Shown here: in pieces, positions 38,304 to 56,748 of the stretch
Position numbering within the stretch: position 1 is the stretch's first letter
Layout: every line of letters starts with the position of its first letter
NCBI GenBank assembly: GCA_013399305.1
Contig: VXAI01000116.1
Location: 2,304,049 to 2,368,048 of the forward strand
DNA from: Rostratula benghalensis
Taxonomy: Eukaryota; Chordata; Aves; Charadriiformes; Rostratulidae
DNA: 64,000 bases
Direction of reading: 5' to 3'
Position numbers and translations under genes: made by a program
The notes under the pieces: model-generated
Seen by the model: only the letters and a program-made list of their open reading frames with translations
What the model was told of the DNA's origin: nothing
The model's database searches: none

Positions 38304-38691
38304 AAACAGGGTCTGGTTCTCTGGGCAACTTCTTCCAGTGTCTCACCATCCTCACAGGAAAGAATTTGTTCCTGATATCTAATCTAAATCTGCCCTCTTT
38401 CAGGTTATAACCATTACCCCTCATCCTGTTGCTACACTCCCTGATCAAGAGTACCTCCCCATCTCTCCTGTAGGCCCCCTTCGGGTACTGGAAGGCTGCT
38501 GTAAGATCTCCCTGGAGCCTTCTCTTCTCCAGGCTGAGCAACCCCAACTCTCTCAGCCTGTCTTCATAGGAGAGGTGCTTCAGCCCTCTGATCATCTTCA
38601 TGGTCCTACTCTGCACCCACTCCTTGCTGTGTTGAGGACTCCAGAGCTGGACACAGTATTCCAGTGCTGCTGATTACAAACTTTCCTTGGT
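38304..38691 (-). mobile_element. CR1 LINE segment (minus half of a head-to-head pair)
   Basis: On the minus strand a 118-codon frame (38616 down to 38260) reads MKMIRGLKHLSYEDRLREL, then LLSLEKRRLQGDLTAAFQYP, RECSNRMRGNGYNLKEGRF and VRMVRHWKKLPREP, the CR1 C-terminal block. It belongs to the subfamily seen at 2741-3603 and 25600-26000, not to that of the adjoining + segment. It is cut inside the KLPRE region at the junction, so its own 3' tail is missing. The inner end near 38691 is also truncated. Confidence 0.9.
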
Positions 38692-39994
38692 GTTGGCGGT
38701 CTGAAGCCTTTGTACCTGTCCCATATAGACCTTTAGAAAAAAATCAACTTTGCTCATGTATTAGCAAGAATTATCGAGTATTCTTAGAACCGTGTCCTTT
38801 TTTTTTATTGTATAGCAATAACAGAAGAACCTGTGAAAGCAAGGTACATTGTACTATACAGTTTGCTATATTTTTCTTCCTGAAAATTCAAGTAAGGGCT
38901 TAAAAATGGTTCTTCAGAGCAGACCTCAGTGTAGATCTGCAGGACCACTCAACACTAGAGACTGCGGTCAACAGAGGTCCTGCACAGCAAGGTGTCTTTC
39001 CATTTGAAGAGGATTTGGAGAGAGAAGCTCACTGTGTTGTAACAGGCATGCTATGGCCTTGAAATTTTACTACAATTTGCACCTTGGCCATTAGGAAACA
39101 ACAATGTGTGCTAAATATTTGGGACTGCAATTGCACACATAAAATCAGGTGTTTTGATTTGCTTCTTAAATATGTCTATCACTTAGAGTCAGTTTTGTCA
39201 GTTTTGAGGACATGATAATTTCTCCAGCTTGGAGAAGGGTGATTTCTGCATCATTAAAACAGGAGCTATTATAAATGCAAATGGTTGGCATTCTCATGCT
39301 CTGGGGAGACAGAAAGTGTGAACTAGCCCATGAGGCCGGGAAAGACAGCAAAGCTCTTTCACCCGTGCCTTCACCTCTGGTCTCCAGAATTTCCCATAGC
39401 ATGCATTTCTTGAATTTTAATTTGAATGTCATGATTTTCCCTGAATGCAAACCAGAGCTGACTGAGTTCTGGTGTGAAGAGCCACCTCAGTAGGAGTTTT
39501 AGCAAGGACAGTTGCAAATTTTCCTAATGAGCTCCCTTTCATTAGGTCTTGTCAAGTCTCAGAGAACCTGCAGTTTGGCAGGAGGGGAACGCAGGGCCAT
39601 TATGGAGGAATGAAGAAGGAAACTATGGTGTCTTCAGTATTAGATTGACACCCATGCTTTTTCCAATTCATCCAGCATTGTAGGAGCAGCCTTCCACAGA
39701 AACAGAAAAGGAAATTGCATCCACAGCCAAGTTACAAGGGAGGTGTCTATGGAAGGTGAGCTCGGATCCTTTCCATACAAAAACATCGTTGGTTCCTTTG
39801 ATCCCTCAGCTGATCCTTCAGCACCTTTGATGAAGGGAATCTGAAACTTGGAAGGATGAGTAATCACTTGTTTGGATCAGGATGTATGTGACATTAAAGC
39901 ACGAAGAGGAAAAGATGCCTTACTAATATTTTTCCATCCAAACCCTCCCTTCTCTCCTCTCCCTGTCTTCTGGTCACTTTCCCAGTGAAGGGCC

Positions 39995-40306
39995 ATGTCA
40001 GCAGCCAGACCAGACTGCTTCCCCAGGATACAGGATACAGAGCGGAGCATGCGCGTGTGGCCAGATAGCAATTTCTGCTCAGTCTCCCCAAGTTCTATTC
40101 AAGACCCTGCAGAGATTTTTGAGCTTCCTGTGGAAGGCAAATTTGTTCTGCAAAATGATTTGCAAGACAGCCCCAACAAAACCACTGTAGAGGGCATTTT
40201 TAAACGGTTTGGCGTGGAATCAGAAGGTGACCCAAAGTTTAAGATTTGCTGTATGACAGAAATATTTCCTTCACTGAGGAAAACACTTGCATTTGGCTTG
40301 TGGTGA
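39995..40306 (+). other. Unassigned 103-codon open frame in intron
   Basis: An uninterrupted frame from an ATG with mixed, protein-like composition (for example EIFELPVEGKFVLQND) but no motif or family I recognise. It lies in intron sequence between two CR1 insertions and has no evident promoter, splice context or homologous JNK segment. It is probably chance or the trace of an old insertion. Confidence 0.15.
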
Positions 40307-40719
40307 GCATTTATTCGAGGTGGCTATGCCAGCGAGACATTTGGTGTCTTAGATTTTGAAGTGTATGTACACACTCAGGAATGCATTTCAGAGCAGCTCT
40401 GTGCAATAACCTGGTTTGTAGAGATTTTGAAGAAATTAAAAACACCTAGCTTTTAATAATCCAGGACGTGTATTCTAATAATGAGGGGGCTTCTCATCAA
40501 TGGCTAAACAGATCTCAGCTATTTCCCTTCAGAGGGTGGTGAGAAGTTGTAGGTTTAATTCCTTAACATTCAGTTTCACATGATCCTAAAACATCAAGGG
40601 CAAACTGTTGCTAAACTGAAGTTTTACCTAAAATCACGCAGCGATCTCTGTGACTGTAAATTAGCCAGCTTTTGTGATGCTTAGGGGTATTCCACACGGC
40701 AGTGGCGAGTGCTGTGTCT

Positions 40720-43700
40720 TTAAAATTTGAGCAAGATCGAGGAGAAGAGGGGGATTCCTGGAGATGGAGAAACTGAGGGAGAGCGGAGAGGCCCAAAACC
40801 AGATGGGAATCTCGTGAGGGAGCCGTGGGGGAAGAACATGGCCACAACACGGCAAGAAAGAATATGTGGGAACTCAGACCGAGCTCCCACACAAATAGGC
40901 AGCCTTGCAGGTCTCCTGAGCCTGAGCCTGGCACTGGAACCAGAGGGAGCTGGAGGCACCACCTGTGTGCAGTGGGATCAAATAAACTGTCTGCTCAGGC
41001 AGGTGCTCAAACTGAGGGAGGAGGTAGAAAGGTTAAAAGCATCAGCGAATGTGGAAGTGAAATAGATTGGTGGAGCCATACCCTAAGGTAAAGGCTCTAC
41101 ATGAAGTGGATGATCCCCTTCCCTCCAGTCACCAGGCAGAGGGAAGGGACTTATGGGACAGGGGCTATGGAGGTAGATTCCTCCTCGGAGGGGCAAGCAA
41201 AACCCCTCTGAGCCCCCCTTGCATTCCCAGTTGCCCTTGAACAATAGGTATGGAAAATAGGCTTTGGAAATGGAGGGCCAAGTAAATGAGGATGGAGAGG
41301 AAGATCCATCTAGTGAGCCACTCAGGGCTAGTCATTCACTTCCACACCTTAGGACTTCCTTAACTAAGAAAAAAGAAAAAAAGAAAAAAAAAAAGAAAAG
41401 AAAGGTAATTGTAGTAGGTGACATGTTTCTGAGGGCCACAGAGGGCCCCATTTGTCAACCAGACCCATCCCACAGGGAAATCAGCTGCCTCCCTGGGCCC
41501 AGGATTAAGGATATACAGAGAAATCTGCCTACCCTAGTTTGGCCCTCAGATTACTGCCCATAACTGATATTTCAAGTAGGCAGTGATGCGGTAGCTGCTA
41601 AGGGCAATGAAGAGAGGCCATAGGGCCCTGAGATGGCTGGTTAAGGGATCAGAGCTTTAAGCTAGGTTTGAAGGGGGATGGGGATCCTGGGACAAGAATT
41701 AGCAGGGCTCATTGGAAGGGCTTTAAACTAGGTTTGAAGGGGGATGGGAGGATGAAACCAGGATTACCAAAGTGAAGCCTGGGAGCAACATGCCAGTGCT
41801 TGTGGGTAAAGCAGGTCTTGCAGTCCCTTGTCTCTGTGGATGTGGAGGACGGTGATCCATGTGGTAGTGAAGACATGAGGGGTAGTGATAGGTTGGCAAC
41901 TACAGAAGGGTCTCAGCACAGCCAGGTGGGAATTAGGGTTCATCCCCAAAAGAACATGGCAGGACAGTTATCTCAGCTGAAGTGCATCTACATGAATGCA
42001 TGCAGCATGGGAAACAAACAGGAGGAGCTGGAGGCCATTGTACAGCAGGAAAACCGTGATGTAGTTGCCATCACAGAAATGTGGTGGGAAGACACACAAC
42101 TGGAGTGCTGTGATTGATGGCTACAAACTCTTCAGAAGGGATAGGCAAGGCAGGAGAGGTGGTGGGGTGGCCCTCTATGTTACGGATAGTTTTGAATGCC
42201 TAGAATTTAAAAATGTGAATGACAATGTTGAGTGTTTATGGGTAAGAATCAAGGGGAAGGCCAATAAGGCAGACATCATAGCGGGAGTTTGTTATAGACA
42301 CCTCCCTACCAGGATACAGAGACTGATTAAATATTCTATAACAGCTAGCAGAGGTCTCATGATCGTTCGCCCTTGTTCTTGTGGGGGAATTCAGCTTGGC
42401 AGATACCTGCTGGAAATAGAACACAGCAGAGAGCGAACTAGGCCTAGCTGTCCCTGGAGTGTGTGGAAGACAACTTTCTAACACAGCTGGTGAGGGAGCC
42501 AGCCAGGAAAAGGGCCCTACTGGGTCTGATGCTTGTTAACAGAGAAGGTCTTGCAGGGGATGTAAAGGCTGGAGGCCGTCTTAGGCAGAGTGATCATGAA
42601 ATCATAGATTTTTCAATTCTTGCAGAAGCAAGGTGTGGAGCCAGCAGAACTGTCGCCTTGGGCTTCTGAAAGGCAGACTTTGGCCTGTTTAGGAGTGTGG
42701 TTGAGAGTCTTCCTTGGGAGACAGTCCTGAAGGGCACAGGTGCCCAGGAAGGCTGGTCATACTTCAAAGAGGAACTCTTAAAAGCACAGGAGAAGGCCAT
42801 CCCCATGTCCCAAAAAAAAAAAAATGAGCTGAAGGGGAAGAAGACTAGCCTGGGTAAACAGAGAACTTTGGCTGAACCTGAACCTCAGGAATAAAAAACA
42901 AGTTTACAGTCTTCAGAAAAGGGAGTTGGCAACTTATGAGTAATACCAAGCTGTATTGAAGCTATGCAGGGGGACAATTAGTAGGGCCAAAATGCAAGCA
43001 GAACTCGGCCACTACAGTTAAAGATAACAAGAAGAGGTTCTTTCAAACTTTTGACGGTCTCCTATAACATCCTCATTAGGAAACTGGGAAGTGTGGGCTA
43101 GATGAGGGGGCAGTGAGGTGGATTGAGAACTGGCTGTGTGACAGAACTCAGAAGGTTGCAGTTAATGAGCTGGGTCAAGGTGGAGGTCTGTAACCCATGG
43201 TGTTCCCCAAGGGTCAATACTTGGTCCAATGTTGTTCAACATATTCATCAATGACCTGGACGAGCAGACAGAGTTATCTACAAGTTTGCTGATGATACCA
43301 AACTGGGAGAGCTGGCTGACACTCCAGAGGGCTGTGCCACCATCTAGTGTGACCTGGACAGGCTGGAGAGCTGGGCAGAGAAGAACCTAATGAGGTTCAA
43401 CAAGAGCAAGTGTGGGGTCCTGTGCCTGGGGAGGAAGAAACCCAGGCACCAATATAGGTTAGGGGTGGACCTGCTGGAAAGCACTTCAGAGGAGAAGGAT
43501 CTGGGGGTCCTGGGAGATAGAAAACTATCCATGAGCCAGCAATGTGCCCTTGTTGACAAACGAAACCAATGGAATCCTGGGCTACATAAGTAAGAGTGTG
43601 GCCAGTAGGTTGAGGGAGGTCATTCTCCCCCTCTACTCTGCATTGGTGAGGCCACAACTGGAATACTGCATCCAGTTCTGGGCTCCCCAGTTCAAGAGAG

Positions 43701-44056
43701 ACAGGGAATTACTGGAGAGAGTCAAAGATGATTAAGGGATTAGAGCACCTCCCTTATGAGGAAAGGCTGAGAGAGCTCTTTCCAGTGGTTCCCAGTGACA
43801 GGACGAGGGGCAACAGGCACAAGCTGGAACACAGGACGTTCCATTCAAATATGAGAGAAAACTTCCTTCCGATGAGGGTGACAAAGCACTGGAATGGGCT
43901 GCCCAGGGAGGTTGTGGAGTCTCTGGAGATTTTCAAGACCCACCTGGATGCAGTCCTGAGTAATGTACTCTAGGTAATCCTGCTTTGGCAGGGAAGTTGG
44001 ACTAGAAGATCTCTAGAGGTCCCTTCCAACTCTGACAATTCCATGATTCCGTATTG
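40720..44056 (+). mobile_element. CR1 LINE, nearly full length, internally deleted
   Basis: The longest CR1 in the window. ORF1 remnant: a leucine-rich coiled-coil-like piece LLRQVLKLREEVERLK (about 40993-41040), then a frame with KVIVVGDMFLRATEGPIC (about 41402-41455), resembling the GDS block of the SGNH-like ORF1 region. ORF2 remnant: an APE-type endonuclease with CIYMNACSMGNKQEELEAI and DVVAITEMWWED (41982-42094), a frame change, then DGYKLFRRDRQGRRGGGVAL and the catalytic LRQSDHEIIDFSI (about 42578-42620). At about 43055-43065 the text jumps from the KDNKKRFF linker to NILIRKLG, so most of the reverse transcriptase fingers and palm are gone. The rest runs to the tail ggtcccttccaactc and attccatgattccg (44020-44056). 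The 5' end is approximate. Dead. Confidence 0.93.
41655..41749 (+). repeat. Direct repeat inside CR1 ORF1 region, 66-bp period
   Basis: The block ctttaagctaggtttgaagg (from 41655) recurs with one change at 41721 (ctttaaactagg...), both continuing gggatgg. The offset is 66 bp, showing an internal duplication in this CR1 copy or its source subfamily. Confidence 0.8.
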
Positions 44057-46227
<2,171 letters not shown>

Positions 46228-48257
46228 TAAGTCCCACTGCCAAATCCTTGTAAGGCAAAATACCAAGAAACCATTATTGCCTCTCAGTAAAAGTCTTGGT
46301 AGGAAACCACAGTAAGCATAGTGTAAGTTGATGGAAAACAATGCCCTACATGGTTCAGGAATCATGAGAGGAATTGATTTCTGACCACTTGGTTTTAGTA
46401 TTGCTGTTATACATGTCTCTTTATTAATGGCAGGGGTGAAGTGGGGTGTTTCATAAATAACAGGCTTTTTGAAATTCAGGTTATAGCATGATAGGCACAA
46501 GTCAATGTTTACCTCAGGATGGTGTGTGAGAGGTTCTGTGTTTTAGGAAGAAGCTATGATTAACTTGGATATGATTTTTAGAAATCCTTATTCCTTTGCT
46601 TGTTTACTCCACAAGTGGTATTGAAGTAGGAAATAGCTCAGTTTAGGGATGACTTCTGCTTCCCAAGACTAAAATTTTCACTTAAATTTGTAGCAATTTG
46701 ACAACTCAAAAGGCTGGGAATTTCCTTGGGAACTGTTGTCGTAGACTTCAGTCTGTCCTCCTTTATTTGATACGTGTAGCTATTATGTGAAAGCAGAACG
46801 TTTTTTACCATCAACAGAAGCGATTTATAGATAAATGCATTAAATCAGAAGACAAGTGGTACAAGCAGTCTAGGCTTATGTATATTTTCCTTAGAGACCA
46901 TTTTGCATTCAGGACTGAGGGATCCATAAGTCTTACTTTACTTAATGCTTTATTTAAAGCTTTGATATATAATCTGTTATTTATCAGATTGTAAAAGAGG
47001 TTTGCTCTTGTATACAATAGCAACTGAGCTCTGAGCATACTTGGTCTAATTCCAGTGATTCATGGTCCATAGGATTCCACAAATGAGAAAGAGAGATGAC
47101 CTGTATACAAGTTTCCCTTCAAATTTAAACCCTGAACTTAGATGACAGCAGAGTTTCCAGGCATTATTCATTTTTATGTAATTTTGTCTGAATGTGTGTG
47201 TGTACAATTAGGTAAATATGTGTATGTATGTATATATCCATACTTAATATCCATACTTACTAGTTAAGTTTTGCACTTAACTTTTGGCCACATTTACACT
47301 TTAAAGTGTTGATTAAGATGTGGAAAAAGTAGTCTCTGAAGAGCATTAAAGAAATGAAAGTAGACAGCAGTATCATTAATATTCTCACAGATTTGTCTAG
47401 TAAGATTCTGATAGGTGTTTTGTCCAAAATGTTGAATAATCATATGCATGCTGAAATGAATGCTAAAACTCCCCTGAGTGTTCATATGATCTGGAGCTCA
47501 TCTCATCTGCATACATGAAAGTAAACCTTTCCTTTCTGTGTGTTAATGTAACTCACTAGCCCCTACTTGTGCTCCATGGAGATTTGGCCCAGGCTGTGCT
47601 TGCCTTTTCTGTGAATGTGGAGTGAGAAATGCACCTGTGGGGGTTAGCATAGTTCAGTGCTGTAGTGGGAACTGCTTTAGTGTTGATGGACTTGCTTTTG
47701 GTAAGATGTCATTTAAAGAAATTGCCGAGTAAGTACCAAAAGAACTGAACATGTCCAATGTGGCACTTCAAAAACTGACTTCTTTTATACAGCTGCATGC
47801 TTGTTAAAAAGAAATCAAGGAAAGCCTCTATAATTAAACCATTATGTGCTGTTTAATGTTGCAATAACCCCACAGAAATTGGCATTACCAGCTGTTGATT
47901 TGTTTGGGATTGCTCTGTAACTGATTCTTCATTTGTATTTATAATCTCTTGCTAAATTTGCACTCTGTTTTATGCACTTCTCTGCTTTTCTTTGCTGTTG
48001 CATGAGTATCTGTTCTGTAAAGAAAGGATAGTACCCTTGCTTTCTTTCAGGGAGCTGAGCACCCTTCCACAAAGCCACCTCTCCTCCAAATCTGTCCTCC
48101 CCCACCTCTCCCCTGGACAGAATCCACCTCTATTCTTTTTTAAACTCCATTTGTGAGTTAATGCAGTATCCCCTGGGTCTTTACTGATCCTTGAAATTGT
48201 ACTTTCTCTACTATTTTTTGAGGTGTGCATGTGATGCAGTTAGTTGTGAGCTAAAGC

Positions 48258-48279
48258 TTTTTTTTTTTTTTTTTTAAAN
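48258..48279. repeat. Poly(T) tract with ambiguous base
   Basis: Eighteen T, then AAA and an N at 48279. Probably a homopolymer sequencing or assembly uncertainty. Confidence 0.8.
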
Positions 48280-51200
48280 TTATATTAAACTTTTTTTTTC
48301 AAGGTTGACAGCAGTAGTTCTGCTTACAAAGAAACAATTATCATGAATCTTGGATATAGTTGTGCCTTGAGCAAGGAGAAAATGACAACGTGGTTTGTTG
48401 TGTTGCCTCAGGAGCAATCTGGAAAACTGACTACTTGTGAGTTGACTCTTGTTCCATATGGTGTTCTCAAAATTTTATGAAGGAGACTGTTACTTTTTTC
48501 TCACCACTGCATAAACGAACTGAAGGACTTAAGAAGGTATCTTAGTCCTCCAGTGAGCTGTGAAAGTCGTAGTTATACATAGATTTTTGATTTTTATTTT
48601 AAATTGCTGAATGCATTTTTGGCAGACAAGGAAGAATGTGCCTTTAAATTCTGTATTTGGGATTGCTTACAGGGACATGAGTATATATTCAGTAGAGAAA
48701 TGTAAGGTTAGCATGATGACAGCTTCTCTTAGTGTAAATGACAGATGGCCACACAAGATATCAATTATAGAGCTTTATTTTACAACAGCAATCATGTTAT
48801 GCATGCCACAGAGATTGGAACAGAGGGGCTTTATGCACAGTATTACTATTACAGTTCATTTAGAAGGCATTTAATCATGCTAATGTTCATACGTCACCTC
48901 ACAGGATAAGTACATGATCATTGTACAGCTGTGCATGTTGCAAAGACAGAAATGTACCACAACAGAAGTTGCTAGAAGCCTATTTGAAACAACCTGGAGT
49001 AGCACGGGTAGATACTGCAATGCTGAGGTGATGTCCATAAGGAAAATAGCAGGACTTAATCCAAGAGTTCCTGCACTGCAGTATCTGGACTACCCACTAA
49101 GCACGGATTCGCCTGCTGCTATGTAAGCAAAGACACTCAACAACTGAATGAATTGCCAGCTAAAATTAAAATAGCAGTTGAAAATTTTAGTGGAGGTGTC
49201 ATCATAGATATGCATCCAAAAGGTTGATGACAGGTACACAACCAACACTGCTACCTTCTAACCTCCAAATGATCAACAGTAATCTTTTGAAGTAATTTCA
49301 GTTACGTGCTACACATTATTTTTACTATCACCACATGTTCTGTTATGGCCTAAAAATAGCAACTATTATTCCTAAAGTTGCAAAATATTTTCTATTACAA
49401 TTTTTTACAAATGCCACATGCTTCTCTTTTTGCGGAAAATACACCATGCTTGCTGTCTTGTCAGATGCTAACATTTTTATTTATTTAGTGTGTTTTTGTA
49501 AACTGTGTTGACATTGGTATGTAAATTATGGGACTGTGATAAAAATAGGTATCTGACGCTGATGTCTCCCACAGTGAAGTTGGTTAGTTTGGTTTTTCTT
49601 AACAAATTTTTTTTTAAAAAAAGTCTAACTTAAAAAAATTAAAATGGGTTAAGCTATCAACTAGTGTGAGGATTTTAGGAAGAGGCTTTTCAAGCACAGC
49701 CACACTGTGGAGTAGCATGGAAATGCGAGAGTTGGTATCTGGTGATTGGTTATCTGTTAGATTTGCAACAGAAGATTTTTTTTCTCCCCTTTTTTTCCAG
49801 AAAAGAAACATGAATGATTGCAGTGAGTTATTGCTTAAGTTTGAACAGATAAGCACGGACGAGTTCCTGACCACTAGGGGAGAATGAATGGATTTAACTA
49901 CACATGCATCATAATATATTGTTATTTGTATTGCAGAAGAACTAAAACATCCTACTGCAAACAGTATCTCCTGCAAAACCTTGCTGTTGATCATAAGAAA
50001 ATATAGTTTTTCACTCAAAAAAACCCTATGATTTACTCAGACATAATATGAGAATGAAAAAGAAAAATTGTTGCCATTTTGAGGCTAGCTAGCTTAAGTA
50101 TAAAGACAGTAATTCATTGACTAAATTTCTTTTTTTTTAATTACAAGCTATTAATTCATGTAACTGTATAGAGCTTTTAATATTTTCTGATTGAGACAGA
50201 AGAATTGTATGGTTTCCCTTATAGCCATTTCCTCAATTGTTTCAATATTTGCAGAAATGTCATTTAACTGAAGTCAGCAGGCCAACTGAAGAAATAAAAC
50301 AGTGGGTCCTTAATTCACAGTTCTGAAACACTAAACACACATTGATGGCAATAAAGAAAAAAGTAACAGTAAACTTTCAGATTGTATCTCTCAATAGATG
50401 ACTTTACTGTGAAATCTGATTTTTGCAATAGAAATACTTCACTGTTAATTCAAAATATATTTTTTCCCACTAGAAATTTTGCTTTAGAAAAATATGGGTT
50501 TTAACCTGAAGTTCAGATTCTGGTTATTTTCCAAGTAAATAACCAAGTATGTAGAAAGCAAAGGAGAAAAATCCTTAAGACAGTATTAAAGTGCAAAAAA
50601 AAGGAAAGGTGGTTGGGACTTGAGGGAACCTAAGGCCTCGCTTGAAGACAAATCTTCATTCAAAAGCTGTACAGTTTAGAACTGTTTTCTTAATTAAATA
50701 TATTTGCTGTAACTTTGGTCATCTTATTGTTAGTAAAAATGCTGCAGTGCTAGAGCCAGGGTCAAACTAATAAATCCACGTTAGATCCTTTCTTCTGTCT
50801 TAAGGCATACAGCTACTGCATGTAGTTGATGTGTTTTCCTTGATTCTGTTTGGGGCACGGGACGGCTGAGATGATTCAAATATCTCTAAACCAGACATTC
50901 ATCATCTTCCAGATTTCTGGATAGTAATTATTTCCAAATTCCAGTCCATCCAATATTAGCTTAATGTCAAGGGGGAAAAGCAGGGTCTTCTGTTAGCAAA
51001 AGGTTGTCTTTAAGCTGGTTTTTTGGGGTTTTTTTCACTCAAATACAGGTTAATCTTTTTTTAGCCTGGGAAATATCTTTCAGAGTTACATGATCATTAA
51101 CATTTTTTTCAGTTGGTGTGCTAGTAACATCTATAATCTCCAATCATTCACTGGTGAATGTAACCTACAGTAGGCTTTGATTTACATTAGGACTGTTCTG

Positions 51201-51638
51201 TAGTAATACTCGTTTTCTGCAGAATTGCTGAAGTCAGTTCTGACAGACAGCATCTTCTCTTGGCTTCAACAAATAGACATTGGGATTTTTTCAAAACTTT
51301 ATTAAAAAACTTGTACCGTGATAGGTGCAACCTCTTATCATCAGAGGCACCACAGATGTATTACAGCCAGTGCCTGTATAAAACATAACAATGAAATGGA
51401 TCTGCACCAGCTTTCAGCAAGAACATTAGTACTTCCTTGCATGTTTTCATGTGTTGGACCTCAGAATATAATTCAGTGCTAGTAAGGCCTATGTAAGTGG
51501 AGAAACAATACTAGAAAGAAAATGTGTGAGTCCATTTGACTGAAAAATTTTCGGTCTCCACCTGCTCTTGCTGAGCATGGTTTTGCTATTGCTATTATTA
51601 GGACGAAAGCAGGTCATGTGTGCTCCATCATATCAAAT

Positions 51639-51656
51639 TGTGTGTGTGTGTGTGTG
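51639..51656. repeat. (TG)9 microsatellite
   Basis: Nine uninterrupted TG units. Confidence 0.9.
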
Positions 51657-54233
51657 CATATATAAAGTACAAATGAATATTTAAGTGTTTTGGCAGTATT
51701 TGAGCAACATAAGTCAGAAATATTACAGTAAAGAAGCACAATCATCTATTCAGATCATTCAGTTACTCAAAACCAGTTCCTGAAGTTGCTGTGATGTACA
51801 GCATTTGGTCAAAATTTGACATTTTTGGTCCTTGGTGCAAGCCAGGGCTGCAAAAGCTCCAGTGCTGTCTTCCTGCAAATCAAGGCTAGTCAAGGAGTGG
51901 AACATGGGGGCTCTGCCAGCCCCATTGGCTTTGGCTATAATTTTTGCACTGATCATGAAGCTTCTTCCTTCCCTTAGACACTTCCAGTCATGAGTGGTAG
52001 CCTGCTTGTCTGTTATCTTTTAGGGAGAGTGTTTCTTTCAGCTTAGAAGAAATGTGTCCCATTGTCTGAGGATTCTCTTTCTCCCCTTCCCATCACCATT
52101 GACACTAGTTCCTGCCATGTAGGCCCTGTTCTGGGATCCTGTTTTACTCTTTTTCCTTATCACACATATCCAGAACCTCATACTCTCAACATGTTGAATT
52201 CCCACAACCTTCTGTAATCCCAAAGCTCTCTCTCACTTTGGCCTTCATTAAATGCCTTGAGAGATGGCCAACCTGCTCGGTACAAGAATAAGCTTCTGGC
52301 ATCTGCTTTGAAGGAAGTCCTGTATTTGGCCCTCCCTGCTTACCAAATGGCCTTCACTCAGTCTGCACAGGTAGTGCTTCCAGTGGCGCTTTTAGAACTT
52401 GGATTTCTCACCCACTTAGCTTCTCTTGGCACAACTAACAGCACCTTCATTTCTGTATTCTCTGTTCTTCTTTGCGAAGCATTTACACAGTCTGTATTTT
52501 CGTGTTACTCAGACCTGCTTCTGAAATAGTCCAGCCAGCCAACAGTGAGGTGTGAAAACTTGTTTACAAGTTTAAAATGTCAAAACACTTTATTTTATGA
52601 TAAAATGTTTAATGAAATATTCAGGCTACTCTTTGAGCAGCTATAGTCTCGGATAACTTTACTGTTGTTGTAATTCTTTAGTTTTCTGTTAAGAAAAAGT
52701 TATTTTCCATGGATACCACAAAATACATACAACCTATGGAGTGTTTGTGTGGGAGTCATTGTTCTACATAAATCTTCAATTTAGTTTGAAAGTTATTCAC
52801 AAGTTTACAGACCACTGCTATTTCTTTCAACCTTTCCCAGTTGAAATTAAAACCATTCAAAACACTGTTTCAGCATTCTTACAGCATATGTTTAAATTAT
52901 TTTCATTACTTTAAATACTTTTGATTAGTAAAGCTGCAGTTTTAAAATTAATTGTTTGATTTTTATGCAAAGACAACAGTTCAGGCGAACCCAAATTAAG
53001 TCTGTCTTGAATTTTCAAGGTATGTTAGAATACTGTTTCAATTTCCCTAAACTCAACCCCCATTTCTGAAATTACTACTGCGCAAAGAGCTNTATTCTTA
53101 TCTTTATTCTGTTGACTTAATTTCTCTCCTAGATTGTGAGGAACTGTCTTGAGTATTTGGGACACCGCTCCACACCTACAACACTCATGACCATAACAGC
53201 TTAGAAGACTAATTAAAAAAACCCCAAAACTCTGTGCTGAAATGCTTTGAATGTTTGCCTTTTAAAAGCTTTTTATTTCCAGTCTGTTTTTAACAAAACT
53301 CCCTTCATCACATTCCTCAGCATCAGTGTACTCACAGCTGTATGTACTATTCCTTTTTTTTTATTTTTATGTTGTCTTCATATTCTTAGAACTGAATTAC
53401 TGTGATGTAGAGATGGTGCTGACTTTATAGACATTTGCTTAATAATTTTGGGGGGGGTTGGCACAGTAAGGTTTGTTCTGAACATGGCTGGAAAAGCTAC
53501 ATAACACCTATCAGATGCCTGATTAATATCTAAAGAAAACTTTAAAAATCAACACGAAAAACAAAACAAAAAGCTCAGTACAAATTGCCTGTAATACTTT
53601 TTATTTTTAAGCATCAGAGCCTGTTTCTTATTACTCATTAACAGTTTAGCAATGTATCTGTGATATTTACAGTTAAAGAGAAACATTTGTATTTGTCCAT
53701 AGAAAATGAATCCCAGTGCATTCTTATAAAACTGCTTTTGAGGAGGTGCTGGTTGGGTAGTTTTAGCATAACCAGAACGAATAAAGTTATTGGAGAAAAT
53801 AAATATACAAGTGTGAAGCAGATGAGTTGAAGGTGACTTCTGTCCAGTACAGAACTCCTTTGAGCCATCTGAGTCTCACCACAGACTGAACAAAGACGAC
53901 AGGCAAACATGGCATTCTTCCTTGCTGTGCCTGTGTACCCAAGGTGTCATGGAGGCGATTACCTGTAGTTAAAAAAAAAAAAAAAGAAAAAAAGAGAATT
54001 AAGAGAGTGCAAGTCATTGGATTGCAAGTTAAAAATAAAGATGGTAACAAGTCTTGACCCAAAGAGAGGAAGCTGTGTCTTTTTCCCTTGGTGGTGGTGG
54101 TAGTTTCCAGGTGGGACAATGCCCCAGAGCAAGCATAGCTGTGAGAGAGAGTTGGGCTCTTTGCAGGCTGTAGGACCTGGAGGGATAATAATGAGAGTGA
54201 CTGCAAAGCTTTTACGGAGTTAAACACCTCTGA

Positions 54234-56748
<2,515 letters not shown>

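Noticed and set aside
39995..40306. 103-codon frame as a possible real gene or MAPK10 exon
   Set aside because: No likeness to JNK or any family I know, and no convincing splice sites that preserve the MAPK10 phase. Kept only as a low-interest observation.
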